A DNA stretch of 64,000 bases from Whitmania pigra (lineage: Eukaryota; Annelida; Clitellata; Hirudinida; Haemopidae), in contig JAJTWR010000251.1 in NCBI GenBank assembly GCA_021613335.1, forward strand, positions 36,001 to 100,000, written 5' to 3'. Of this stretch, positions 11,553 to 23,253 are shown in pieces. How positions within the stretch are numbered: the stretch's first letter is position 1; each line of letters starts with the position of its first letter. The notes under the pieces were generated by a model that saw only the letters and a list, made by a program, of their open reading frames with translations, did not search any database and had not been told where the DNA came from. Position numbers and translations under genes: made by a program.

Positions 11553-13412
11553 TCAAAACTGGTCGCTGGGCTGATGAAAACCGAACTCGGACATCAAGAT
11601 GTCGTCACCGGATATCTCCTCCAGGTTGATGAAACTGTTCAGCTCCTGTCGATCCAGATCCGTCAGTTCATTGGAAACCTGGAGATTCGACATGAGGGCG
11701 TCCGTGTCGAGCAGCCCCGTCATGCAGCCGTGCTCCATGGCCTCTGCTTCGGAGTTTGTAAAATCGGAGATGAAGACAGACTGGTTGTAATCATGATGTT
11801 GTTGTTGTTGCTGGTGGTGATGGCTGTTGTTGTTGTTGTTGAGGAAGTTGTCAGCCAGAGACAAGATGATGGGATTGGAGTGAGGTGAGGCATGATGTTG
11901 TGATTGAAAGTTCGGAGAGACAAGAAACAATTGTTGCTGCTGCTGTTGATGATGCAATTGTTGTTGCTGTTGTTGCTGCTGCTGTTGACGTTGTTGTCGT
12001 AATGCCTCCTGGGTTCTCCTCATGTTCTGATTGAAAAAGCATTTGTTCAAGCAAAGTTTGGAAGGAGAGAAATTCGAACTGATGAACAACAACAAACTAT
12101 TGGGAAAATGATTGAACAATCATGGTTCCATCACCTGCAATTCCAGGTGAAGCTGCCTGTTCTCCCTCTCCAGTTCCTTCACCCTTCCTTCGGTCTCTGC
12201 CTTCTTCTCGCTGTCCTTCTTCAACTCCTGGATGTACTCCACTGACTTTTCCAAGATGTAACCTTTCTTCATGTTGAGGTCACTATGGATAGGTTGATAA
12301 TGATGATGATGACGGACAAAATGATGATGATGGTGGCGGCTAATTAGGATACATCCGTACTATTGTAATTTATTAATGGAGATTGATTTAAATAATGAAA
12401 TTTCTTCGAGATAACAAACCCAGTCAAACAAGTCCAAGCCCAAGTCCAAGACTGAGGCACGAAAAATAATTCACACGCAATTACAAACATCAGCAACAGC
12501 TGTAGTAGCACTTATAATGAAGCCTGTCATTTAATTATGGCATCTGAAGTCACAAAACAAATTAAGACTTCCGTCCATTAAGTACATTAAGACGTTCCGA
12601 TTGGTGCCGTTAATTCTCACGTCGTCATCGACATGTCGCAGAGACGTGTGACTTTTATCTTATGCAACGAGGTGATGCCGATGATGATTGTAAAAATTAC
12701 GACGATTGACGTGAACATCATAAATCATTACACTGACGTTGTTAATGCATGAATGAATGAATGAATGAAGCATTTAAAGGAGAATAATTCACTGACACGT
12801 CGTATGTCGTTGGAAGGAGATCTGCCAGTTCCTGGATGCAGTCGTTGATCTTGTACCTCCGTTTCTTCTCAACTGTCGAGTTAAACAAAATCAAAAAATA
12901 AAATAAATAAATGAATCATCCATGGCTATGGCAACAAGTTCAACTAAGTACATATATTATTCATTTATTAGTGTTGAGTCTTTATAAGAATATTCCAACT
13001 CTATAAAACTGAACAAATTATTACAAATACTTTGAACCGAAATGCGACTGAAATATCATAAAATATCATATATCGCTAATATCTACAAAGCACTTGCTCG
13101 CCTCCCCGCCTCTCGAGGATTCTTAATTCTTCCTTTTACAATGACTAGACCTATTATTATGTAGAGAAATTATTTAACACGATTATTTATTTATTAGTAT
13201 TACTGAAATTATATTCCATGTCATAGACTTTTAATTAGACATAAGTAATATCAATATTATAATTATTGCAAATTTTCTTGCGTTTTGAGATTGTTTAAAT
13301 TCTCGATCATGAAAAAGACAAAACCCAATTGAAATATTTAACACCCTTGGCAGGGCACAATATGAAAGGCTGGAGATGAACCGATGTAATAATAATTATT
13401 ACAATTAACAAT

Positions 13413-13444
<32 letters not shown>

Positions 13445-16400
13445 TAGAAAATCATTTAGAGAACTAAGCAACGACAAGAAAGTCCACAAACAAGAGGAGC
13501 TGTTGTTTACAAAGAGACACAAACAGAACATCTGAAACACTGAACTCTTTGCACCCACAAAAAATTAATAAATAAAAATATCTGCACATTCAGAAGCCTC
13601 AGCCATAAAAGTGGAGCCAAAGACAAGCAGATAATTACGAACATAATTGTGAGATAATTATAGGCACAATTATAATGTCGCATTTATTCTTCAAAGTTAT
13701 ATTGCTGCTTAAAGGACAGAGATTATAATGCTTAACCATGAATTCATCCACTTAATGTTGTATATTATAATATCATTGTCCTCATTAATGATGTGATGAT
13801 GATGAATAATTTTAATAACTACAATTTTAATAACTGAAATGATGATGATAAAAATAATAATAACAATAATGATGGTAATAAATAAAATCACGCTGTAATC
13901 GCTGATTACAAACAATCACCATTGTCATCATAATCATAAATAGTCACCATCATTATGATTACATTCATGACAGAGCCATTATAAATCAGTTATCATGTCA
14001 TCTTCCTAATCATCTGAACAAATACTCAAAAGGTCAAACGCACTTTCTAAGTAGGAAATAACCCATTAAGTATTTAGGATGATGAAGCTGACAAATAATT
14101 CATTTACATTGTTATCAACATGACGCTCATTACTCTCATCAACATCATCATCACCACCACCATCATCACCACCACCATCATCATCACCACCATCATCATC
14201 ACCACCATCACCATCGTCCCTTCATCACTAACACCACCATCCACTGACCTATATTGTGCTTCTCCTTCTTGTATGCATCGATGTCTGGGAAGTCACTGGG
14301 GTCGAGTTTGGAGGGTAGCGTGAGGCGGGCGCTCGGCCTGATAGAGGGGCACGAGGAGGACGTTTTTAGGGGGGCCTTGGTGGGCACCTTCGCCTTAAGG
14401 TTCTTGTCGACTTTTTCAGAAAATGACTGCAGACGAAACTCGTTTTGAGCTTTAAAATGGTTTGAAAGTATAAACAAGTTTGAAGAGGTGCTTGATCTCT
14501 CTGAGCTTCTAATAAAAACATTATAATAAAAAATTATAATAAAACATTATAATAAAAAATTATAATAAAAACATTATAATAAAAAATTATAATAAAACAT
14601 TATAATAAAAAATTATAATAAAAACATTATAATAAAAAATTATAATAATATTTATGAAAAGAACTTATAATAAGAACCTATAAAAAGAGGTTATAATAAG
14701 GCATTGTAATAAGATCTTATAGCAAGACCCTACAATACGAGATTATAATAAGAACTTATAATAAGACATTGTAATAAAGAGGTTATAATAAATGCTCCTA
14801 ATAAGAACTCCTACAACTAAATCCAGCTTGTTGTTGAAGAAGGTTATATTATTATTATTATTGTTGTTGTTGTTGTTGTTAGCACTATCATTTAAAATCT
14901 CAATTGTAATTCAAGGACATGTGTTATTCTTACGCTGTTGACGTGCGACTCCTTCTCCACGATTTCGTTGATGTCTTCGAACAGGGTGTCATACTTGATA
15001 AAAAAATCAAAACAAACAAAAATAATACACCGATCACCGTGGTTACTTGAGCCAACTTTGACCCAAATACATCTCAAGAAAAGCATTCAAAGCTGGGCGA
15101 GGATGAGAGTATAAATGAAGCTGATGGTGGTGGGTGATGATGATGATGATGATGGCCGAGTTGGAGGGATACATGGCAAACAATTTTCTACCTGCATTTT
15201 TGAATTGCCTAATAATCATGGTAATAATTTCATCGTCAAAACGACAACAATGAATGATTTTATGATTTTATGTTTTGGAAATAAAATCAAAATGAGAGGT
15301 CGAATTACTGCTTCACACAATAAATCGATCCTCAAGTGACTGCATTTAATTTTTCGAAGCAATTCGATGGAGAGAACTTCACTGTCTGTCTTTCCAATAG
15401 TCTGTATTTCGTGTCGGTAAATGAAATATAATGGAATGATTCAGATGGATCCACCTTTATTTGCTCAATCACTTTTTTAAGGGTTATCAGGGGCAAAAAA
15501 TAACATCAATAATGTTAATAATGATTAATAATATCAAACTGCGATGACAATCATTATCGTGTTGACACAGCAATGAAGATAACAATGATGTTAATAATTT
15601 TGAACAAGCAATTAAAAAGTTAAAGTCGGAAATTATTTCTGAACATTTCAACGACAACTTTTCAAAAAAACCACAACAAAACATACAATTCTTGACTAAT
15701 TAATGAACTTAATCAACAATCAAACTGCCACAAATGTTGTACAGATCTCGAAACATCGAAGAACATGATCTTGAACTACAAGACCCCTCTTGAAATCTTT
15801 CACTGATTGAGTGGACCGAAGCATAGAATGCATTGGCTAATGAACGAATGCATTAGCAAACAAACAGATGCACTGGTAAACAAACAAATGCACTGGCAAA
15901 GAAATGAATGAATGCATGAGAATGACATGAGATCCAACTTAAACAACAGGATGTCAGAGTCCTCAGAGAGCAATTTGCAAGAACAAGTAAACCTCGAACC
16001 TCGATAAAGATGCTATTAAATTAGTTCTTTGAGTCATTAAAAGCCTCTCAACTAGGAGAACTTCTTGTCTTGTTGTTAGTGTTGCTATGGTGTTGTTTTG
16101 TATATAAAGAGATTTTTAATAAAGAATAAAATTAAATGTGATAAAATATAATAAAATAAATTTGATAAAGAATGGTGATACCATTGATGGTGGTGATAAT
16201 GATGGTGTAATGATTATGATGATTATTGTGAATGGAGGATCAAGACAAGAAAATATAACAATCAAAACACCACAAAGAAATAAGTGATGGTGGTTAAGAT
16301 GACAATGATAATGATGATAATTATAGCAATGATGGTAATGATGATCATGATGATGATAACAAAATTCAAATCTTGAAACATATGCCTCTGGACTTTCTTC

Positions 16401-17583
16401 TATCATCACAAATAGAGACAACAAACCCCATCTATCCGCATGTCAACCATAATCGCCTTCAACTTTCACTCAACCACAATAACCATAAATAAAAAAAACA
16501 CACGCACACACTGACCTCTGACACACTAGTGGTCATGCTGCTCGGGGTGAGCGAGTAGGGCGTGTTGACGGAGTCCGCAGGGGTGAAATCGTCGCTGAGT
16601 ATGGGCTCGAGGTGCGAGTGCTGCAAGTGCCCGAGGTCGAGGTCGTTGTGGTTGTTCCGGAAGGCGTTAGGCATGTTGACAGAAGGAGGGAGCAGAGACG
16701 GGGCTCTGGTGCTATTGTGCCCCCTAGGGCTGCTCTGTGATTGACAAGAATTTTTAATCAACCCTCATGTCAATGCCTACAGAGTTATAGGAAAACTATC
16801 ACAATGTTGTTTGGAAATAATAAGTTTGTAGTGAATGTATTTGTTATTAAAGGTGTTGTCGTTATTTTTAAATTTTAACTTTTCGTAGTTCATGCTTGCA
16901 ACAGATGTCGTTCGTCAGATACTGCGCTGCGTTTTAAAGATGTTGTTTACCAATTGTTAAAGGTTATTTTCCTGGACTCAGAATAACGAATTATAAATTA
17001 TAATAATAATTTGTAATTAACCAATTATAATATTAATATTAGTAATTAGGTGATTACAGTGAACTACAGCAGGAAGTAAACAACAAAGTATTTAATTATT
17101 TAGCAAACAAATTGAGAATGATATCAAATGATGGAAAACATAAAGGACAAAAAAGATAAATGGCATGAACAACAATTCTTTATTTAATTTGTGATTCTTC
17201 TGCACTCCTTCAAGTCAGCTCATATAACTTATGGAAAATATTATTGTTGTTATTATTATTGTAATAAATAATATAGTTATTAATATTATTAATAATAATC
17301 ATAAAAACTTATTACACCAACTCATTATCAACCGTCAATTAATTATTTACACAAGTACGGGCACAACCAACTGATGGTTTTAAAAGCACAAAACTCTTCC
17401 TTCCGAGGCGCTGAAGAATCGACTCACCATCATCTTCTGTCGCTTCCTCTGATCCTCTTGGCATGCCTTTTCCTTCATGAGCAACATGCGACAGTTGGTT
17501 CGTAGTTTCGGGGTGCTGCCCAGAGAAGACATCTTTTTCTTCGAGGTCGTAAACGTCCTGATGACGAACGACGATTTTAGCAT
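11553..17583 (-). CDS. MITF/TFE-family bHLH-leucine zipper transcription factor, seven exons
   Basis: Exons: 17428-17583, 16516-16734, 14934-14993, 14249-14426, 12797-12872, 12135-12282, 11553-12026. All junctions are GT/AG with matching phases and give about 436 residues. Exon 1 encodes LRTNCRMLLMKEKACQED, like the N-terminal helix of TFEB/MITF, which in vertebrates binds Rag GTPases. Exon 3 (YDTLFEDINEIVEKESHV) resembles the acidic DDVIDDII region. The basic region KKEKHNIVEKKRRYKIND (about 198-215) and helix 1 are split over exons 4 and 5. Helix 2 (KKGYILEKSVEYIQELKK) and the zipper fill exon 6. The loop reads YDVDLNMKKG, like NDLDVRWNKG in TFEB. The last exon has polyQ and polyN/H tracts and an acidic C-terminus. 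The family binds E-box/CLEAR sites as dimers and controls lysosome and pigment-cell genes; the target genes here are unknown. The first ATG at 17583 is likely but an upstream exon is possible. Confidence 0.82.
14135..14218. repeat. CAT/CAC microsatellite
   Basis: Alternating catcatcatcaccaccac units, in the MITF-like gene intron between exons 4 and 5. The predicted poly-Ile/Thr frames through it are artefacts. Confidence 0.85.
14515..14650. repeat. AT-rich minisatellite, about 28-29-bp unit
   Basis: Units of acattataataaaaaattat plus aataaaa recur about five times, followed by a more degenerate tail of cttataataagaac-like units to about 14790. It lies in the intron between exons 3 and 4 of the MITF-like gene. 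Confidence 0.85.
15836..15922. repeat. Degenerate 20-24-bp repeat (aaacaaatgcactggcaaa type)
   Basis: Three to four imperfect copies of aacaaacaaatgcactggc in the intron between exons 2 and 3 of the MITF-like gene. Confidence 0.55.
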
Positions 17584-19075
17584 CGACGCATAATTAACGA
17601 AGAAACAAAATAAAAATTTACAAATTGTTTAAACATTTATTGTTTTTTGGCCTGACTTTGGAATGCTTATGTCATCCACTTTCATTTTCTTTCCAAATCA
17701 GAACAACATTTTTTTAGCAGAAATATCAGAGACTTCTCAATAAGGAAGTGTGATGTCGGCCAGAACTAATTTCATTACCAATTACAAAACTTATAAATAA
17801 AAATTTGGAAAAACTGCTGCCATTCTCTAGAAAATGTTAGTCAAAAAATCTTAACAGTTAGCAATGGTTATATTATAAATTAAATAAAGCAGCTGGCTTA
17901 GTAAAAAAACGAGCAGCATATTTTTTAGCAAATCTATCTTTTGTTTCATCGAATCGACATGTCATCCTGTCAACAGAAAGCATCGTAAAATCCCAGAGAG
18001 CATCTAGCGAACATCTATTTAACGCAATTTAATTCGCAATGGACATAAAACTACCATCGCCATAAAAAAATTACAGTTAAATCATCGCACTTATGTTTTT
18101 TTCAGAAAACCAGCTGATGGTCTGTTACTACGTTATATCAGGAAAAAAATTACTAGCTGGAAAATATTTTCCTAATAAATCGGTTGATTATTATTATTAG
18201 AGACATATAAATATATACTTTCGATTTTTAATCAAATTAAACAAAAGTAGAACTCTAAAGTAGAACTTACTACAAAAGGATGCTTTGACAAAAAGTTTGT
18301 TTATAACTCACGTGAAGCAGAGATGTGTCAAATCAAGAGCAGAATTGTCATTACATGGTAACTACAAACCAATTGTGAAATAATTACAAGCGATTACAAA
18401 ACTCTAGAATTGTAGTAAACCAAACTCGTCAAGTCTCCTTTAGTCTCAAGAGAAGAAAGTTCGTACGACTACGGACGCCGCCCCCTCAAAATTAGGTTAA
18501 AACATGTATACTAGTTGAGGTAACCATAACCTACATAAATAAACATTTACTTTACAAAACAAATTGGCGGTACGCAAATTTTATGCACGATTTATCTTCG
18601 GCACAATGACACAGCAAATTTTTCGTTTATGGGAATTCCCCGTGGAAGTAAGCTGAACAAGCGCATGCGTTACCAGACTTCGTAAATGCGCTTAACCCTT
18701 CATCGCTAACTTGCAAAAGCATTTATCGTTAGCGTTAACGAGAGAACAAGGTTGGAAATTTTCCAGTGCACCAGAGTAGCGTCAAGTCTGCGTCACCTCC
18801 ATCCCAAAACATTCGGACTTCATAAATTCTCCAATTTAATAAAAAGTGTTATCATTAATAAATAATAATAATGATGATAAATGAACCAATTACTCAACGA
18901 TCATCTCTGCAACTAAAGCCCACGCTTACAAACTACGTAAGACTTGATTTGTAAACAACGAAAACTAATTTTGAGGTTCAGTTTATAAAGTATTAAATAC
19001 ATACGACAAGATATGATAAAGTCACATTTCTAGCGGACGCCATTGTACTGGAAAGGCAAAAATCCCCGAGGCCCT
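17584..19075. other. Intergenic DNA between the MITF-like gene and PRMT5
   Basis: Promoter side of the MITF-like gene and 3' flank of PRMT5. I find no exon. There is a short A-rich TAA/TGA stretch around 18855-18880. The open frame at 18993-19184 on the minus strand overlaps the PRMT5 end in another frame and is a shadow. Confidence 0.5.
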
Positions 19076-20989
19076 TCAGAGGCCGATGGTGTAGGACCGC
19101 CCCCCAGTGTTGTGGATGAGGGAAGCCCTGGGGGCGGACAGACACCATTCGTACCAAACGTTCTTGCCATTGTTGATCCTCCAAAAGTTCACGACCAGTT
19201 CTTCACCGGCCTTCAGCGAGTGGGGATTCCTTATGGGCAGGTAAATCGGGAACCAGCTGAACATGCGCGGAGTGTGCGTATCCGGAACGATGCTGATGGT
19301 GACGTCCTTGTACAGCGTGCAATGGAAATATCCGCTGAATCCGTGCAACACCAAGTCTCTGCTGACCTGGAACTTGAGCTCTTCGTACCTGTTGTTAGAC
19401 ACGAAGCCTCCCTGTGCGTCGTAGGCAGACCTTGGGTGGTGGAAAGTAAACAGAGGCTGAGGTTCCGAAATGAGGCAGTAGTTGTGGAGGCGAACGACGT
19501 AGGGAGTTTCGAACTGTGAATCCAATGGCTTTCCCATCTCTGCGCACATTTTGGCCTCGTTCCAAAGCTTCGACGAGTGCAAAGGAGCCAGGTAGGAAGT
19601 GTAGGAGCTGGGAATGCTTATGCCATCTTCTTTCAACAGCCTCTCCGCTCCATCCAGACATTCCGGCGACAGTTCGTTGTCGCCGAAAGACCCGAGGAGT
19701 TCGCTGACAATGATGTCGGCCTTCTCTTCTGGCTCCCAGAACCTCATGTCGCAGGAGATGATCGTGACTTTGTCACCCCAAGTGTCGCTCTTGAGATTTT
19801 CGAGAGTCACCACAGCATTGGGATTCTTCTCCACAGCGTAGACCCTCACCCGACGATCTGCAGCCGAGGCGGCCTGGAGCGAAGCTGTCACCAGAGGTCC
19901 TCTTCCAGCCCCGAGCACCATGACAGTCAAGGTTACTTTGTCCTTGTCTTCTTCTTTGACTTTGTCAAGCAGTGCACCATAGACGGCCAGTTGGTATTTC
20001 GTGTACTTGATCGGATCCTTTTCAAAGATCTCGTAGGTCTGAGATTCGAGATTGTCCATCAGAGGTTGGAGTGGGCACTGGAGATAGTCTTCATAACCTC
20101 GGGCAAACTGAGCAACTTCGTCAAGCGAGTCTCGATTCTGATAGAGATGATCTAGGTAAAGCTTGTAACTGGCATAGCCCTTGTCCTTGTGCCTATTTTT
20201 CCCAGTAAGAACCAACTGAGCATTGAGTTTGAACAGCCTCTTGAGTAAAACTTGATGGCTTCTTGACAGCACCGGAAAGCCCTTTCTGTTGGTTAGGAAG
20301 AGCCTGGTGGAGACGAGAACGGCTTTGACGGGTTCGGCCAACCATCTTTCTATTTCCCCCTCGTCCGGCAAATCTGTCGTCATCTCGAGAATGATGCAGA
20401 GTTTTTTATTGAATCCGCACAGCGTTCTCATTTTATTCCACCACTGCCAGGGATCCTCCTTTCTGCAGTCTTCGAGGAACTTCATGCATCCCTCAGACGT
20501 TTCATCAAAAACATCGTCCAACATTGAACCCGGACTCATCATCGGCACTCGTACCCAAAGCAAGTTGCAGTGGGCATTGTTGGCGCAGATATTGATGTTC
20601 CGAGCAAGGTTAGCACAGTCGCTGCTTTTTAATTCTATGAGAATTGCAGGAAGATTGAGATGATTAGCTAATGATATTTCTTGCTGGAAGGCTAACTCTG
20701 CGTTAGATCTGATAATTTCATCTTTGGCATCAAGTTTCAGAGAGGTGGTGATGCGACCGACGATAAGCGATGTCCATTCGTTGCTACTCAGTAAAAAATC
20801 TGAACGGGTCAACGGACCTTTTCTATTTTTTAATTTCTCATGAAAAAAATCTCGTTCAAATCGTGGGTGAACAAGTGGCACGCAAATAAAGTCGAAGCCT
20901 GAATTAAGAGAACTATCGAGATCTTTATTTAAGTCGCTTGAAATAGCAAAATCGAGTCCGCAGGATACTTTTTCACAGTTGTTGGACAT
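19076..20989 (-). CDS. PRMT5: Protein arginine N-methyltransferase 5 (type II, symmetric dimethylation)
   Basis: Single uninterrupted frame of 637 residues, the same length as human PRMT5. Residues 1-285 form the TIM-barrel half, which in the family binds MEP50. YEIFEKDPIKY (319-329) carries the Phe (F322, equal to human F327) needed for symmetric dimethylation. The SAM motif GAGRGP is at 360-365, EKNPNAVVTLEN at 387-398, and the double-E hairpin SELLGSFGDNELSPECLDG at 429-447 has both catalytic glutamates, E430 and E439. The C-terminal beta barrel ends RSYTIGL as in vertebrates. All key residues are present, so an active enzyme is expected. It methylates Sm proteins, histones H4/H2A and others in cytoplasm and nucleus. 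The start MSNNCEKVSCGLDF matches the family start. The absence of introns is notable because animal PRMT5 genes usually have many. The kinase gene lies 480 bp upstream on the same strand. Confidence 0.97.
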   Translation of the reverse strand: MSNNCEKVSCGLDFAISSDLNKDLDSSLNSGFDFICVPLVHPRFERDFFHEKLKNRKGPLTRSDFLLSSNEWTSLIVGRITTSLKLDAKDEIIRSNAELAFQQEISLANHLNLPAILIELKSSDCANLARNINICANNAHCNLLWVRVPMMSPGSMLDDVFDETSEGCMKFLEDCRKEDPWQWWNKMRTLCGFNKKLCIILEMTTDLPDEGEIERWLAEPVKAVLVSTRLFLTNRKGFPVLSRSHQVLLKRLFKLNAQLVLTGKNRHKDKGYASYKLYLDHLYQNRDSLDEVAQFARGYEDYLQCPLQPLMDNLESQTYEIFEKDPIKYTKYQLAVYGALLDKVKEEDKDKVTLTVMVLGAGRGPLVTASLQAASAADRRVRVYAVEKNPNAVVTLENLKSDTWGDKVTIISCDMRFWEPEEKADIIVSELLGSFGDNELSPECLDGAERLLKEDGISIPSSYTSYLAPLHSSKLWNEAKMCAEMGKPLDSQFETPYVVRLHNYCLISEPQPLFTFHHPRSAYDAQGGFVSNNRYEELKFQVSRDLVLHGFSGYFHCTLYKDVTISIVPDTHTPRMFSWFPIYLPIRNPHSLKAGEELVVNFWRINNGKNVWYEWCLSAPRASLIHNTGGRSYTIGL

Positions 20990-21468
20990 TTCGAAAAGAT
21001 TTTAATTGCAAGAAATTCAATCAACGAAACACTGTTTGCCGAAATTGTCGGTCGGCGTACACAAGTTCTACTATCGCCCGCAGCACAAAACATTGCGATG
21101 TTAGCTCGACATAACAAACAGTTTCTTTTTATAATGTAGTTAAATTAAGTATTATACTAATGTGTTATAATGTTATTAAAATATTTTTATTAAATAAAGT
21201 TTATGAGCCAGTTAACCATAGTAAGAATTGATGCCTTATATAAATAATTTTTTGGAATTTTTGCACATTATTCCTCGTCAATCGGATGATTTTTTCGTGC
21301 TAGCGCATTTTGTAAGATGGTGATTAAAAAACGTTTTTTTTTAATTTTAAAAATTATTTATTTAAAACGACATACAGAGAATTACGAGTTGATAAATAAG
21401 CCATACTGCAAACATATACAAAAAAAATTTTCAGTGCAATAAAAATCCCAAATCTTCTTTGATTTTGT

Positions 21469-22477
21469 TCAAAAAATTGAGCATCCAATTTGGCTTTTCT
21501 GTTCTTCAGTGGCAGGAGAAAATTTGGATATCGTTCGGGAAAGAAATGGATGCTGGAGCAAGTTTTCTGGTTTGGTTCTTTCATCAGGATCTGGTTTCAG
21601 CATCCCATCAACAAAGTCTAGCAACATGATTATTTCTGGTTTAGAGAATTTAGCGGGGTATTTACACTGGAAATAATTCTTGAGACCCAGCGGGGTATTT
21701 GTTGGAGAAAGGCCATTCAGAATCCATCGCCGTGTCCTTGAATGAAACCAGAAGAACTTATTTTTGTGAGGAGCTTCGCGAATCATTTTCTGACTAGGGC
21801 AGCCGACAATATACGTAATCTTCTGCATCAACTCCAATTCTCCTTCGTAAATTGGAAACAGGAGTTCCTTCGTCACGCATTCTAAGAGCACACATCCGAG
21901 ACTCCAGACATCCACAGAAGGGCCGCATTTATAACCAAGTACAGCCTCGGGTGCCCTGTAGTGAAGCGTTTGAATTTCCTCGGGTACACATCCCAAGGAA
22001 GAAGAATATGACAAACCGAAGTCGCTAAATTTGGCAGCCTTTCCTCCTTTTCCGATGAGAATATTTTCTGGTTTTACATCTGCGTGAACAATTTTGAGCT
22101 CAGAAAGTAGCAGAAGACATTCTACCCACTGTCTGGCGTAAGTGTCCAACATACTGTGGAGTTCGAAAGCATCATTCGTGATGGCTTCCCAGAGGTCATG
22201 AGAAAGAAGCTCCATAACTAATACGACGCAGTTTTCCAAGTCATACCATGCCTTCAATTCCACCACATGCTCTCTGTAAGGAGATTCAGACTCTTTGATA
22301 TTCTCCAGTAGCATGGCCTCTGTGAGGTTTCTTTCTTTCATCGTGCCGTGACAATAGGAGACTTTTATGGCCACGGTCGTCTGATCGCTCCGGTCAAATG
22401 CCGCGAATACTTCACCAAAACCCCCTTTTCTCGATTTGATATCTGTGTAAGAAAGTGCTCCCTTCTTTAAACTCCAT
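21469..22477 (-). CDS. DYRK/HIPK-like (CMGC) protein kinase, frameshift at the glycine loop
   Basis: The main frame (to about 22430) encodes the kinase domain: GGFGEVFAAFD loop, VAIK lysine, catalytic loop HADVKPENIL, DFG, TLHYRAPEAVLG with the CMGC Tyr-Arg-Ala-Pro-Glu, DVWSLGC and a C-lobe with CPSQKMI, ending about 40 residues after the helix that carries DERTKPENLLQHPF. HRD is replaced by HAD, so the RD arginine is absent. The only plausible ATG (22475-22477) opens a different frame, MEFKEGSTFLHRYQIEKRG, which reads smoothly as a kinase N-terminus. The two join across a homopolymer pair at 22417-22429 (G5T4 on the coding strand), so a 1-nt indel is implied. The total of 1009 nt fits one extra or missing base. 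No introns. DYRK, HIPK and PRP4-like kinases phosphorylate Ser/Thr; the specific substrate cannot be told. It could be a live gene with an assembly error, or a recent pseudogene. Confidence 0.78.
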
Positions 22478-23253
22478 GATGTTAGATTTTTGGTTATTTT
22501 GTTTTTTTGGTAAATAGTTTATACGAGCCGAGAAAAAAGATTCTGAATATTACGACCGATAAATATTCCGAATTAATTAGTTTTCTTAATTAATTTATAG
22601 TACCAGGTTGCAATTACACCATTCTTGTTCTTAATAAACAGAATAAATTCATCAATTCAAATTGATTTTATTGCCAATAAATTGTAAAAATTTATTGTTT
22701 ATTATTTATTTCAGTTGCAGTTGTTAATGTCTTTGGCTTGCGATGCTTTAAGTGAAATGGAAAGTATAAATTATATTAAAAACTATTATTATTATTAGCA
22801 GCAGCATCATTATTGGCTTGCATTTTAGCCGAATGTGTTGCTTCCCTAAAATCTGCGATAATGTGTCGTGACCCATCCAGTACGAACTTTAGCCAATTTC
22901 GACTCCAGCGTTTTGTAAACTAAATAAGCAGACAATGATTATAATTATTATTATATATTTAGAATGTATTGATTAGGGTTAATCAATTATTTGCAGTATT
23001 ACAATAAAAATATAGTTCAAAAGCATTAAGTGTTTTTTGGAATAAAATTTTAAATTAATAAATATTTACAAGTTAATTATAGTCACAATTCAGAATCTTT
23101 CGTTTGATACTGGTGATCACAACGATGATGTCAAAGCAACAATTTACTAACTTAACTTCAGCCTAAATAAATAAACGAATACGTTGTGCTAAGCAAATTA
23201 CAACACCTACAATAAAAACAACACAAATCGCCAACTCGTACAACACAAACAAA
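22478..23253. other. Divergent intergenic region between the kinase and TFIIB genes
   Basis: These 776 bp separate two genes read away from each other and should hold both promoters. The sequence is AT-rich with a TTA stretch at 22780-22797 and no obvious TATA or GC box. No gene is seen. Confidence 0.55.

Noticed and set aside
11574..11923. Plus- and minus-strand alternative frames over the MITF-like last exon
   Set aside because: Shadows created by the CAA/CAG repeat. The frame chosen joins in phase to the leucine-zipper exon.
19043..20663. Plus-strand frames opposite PRMT5 (158, 192 and 124 codons)
   Set aside because: Antisense shadows of a highly conserved coding gene, with no domain of their own.
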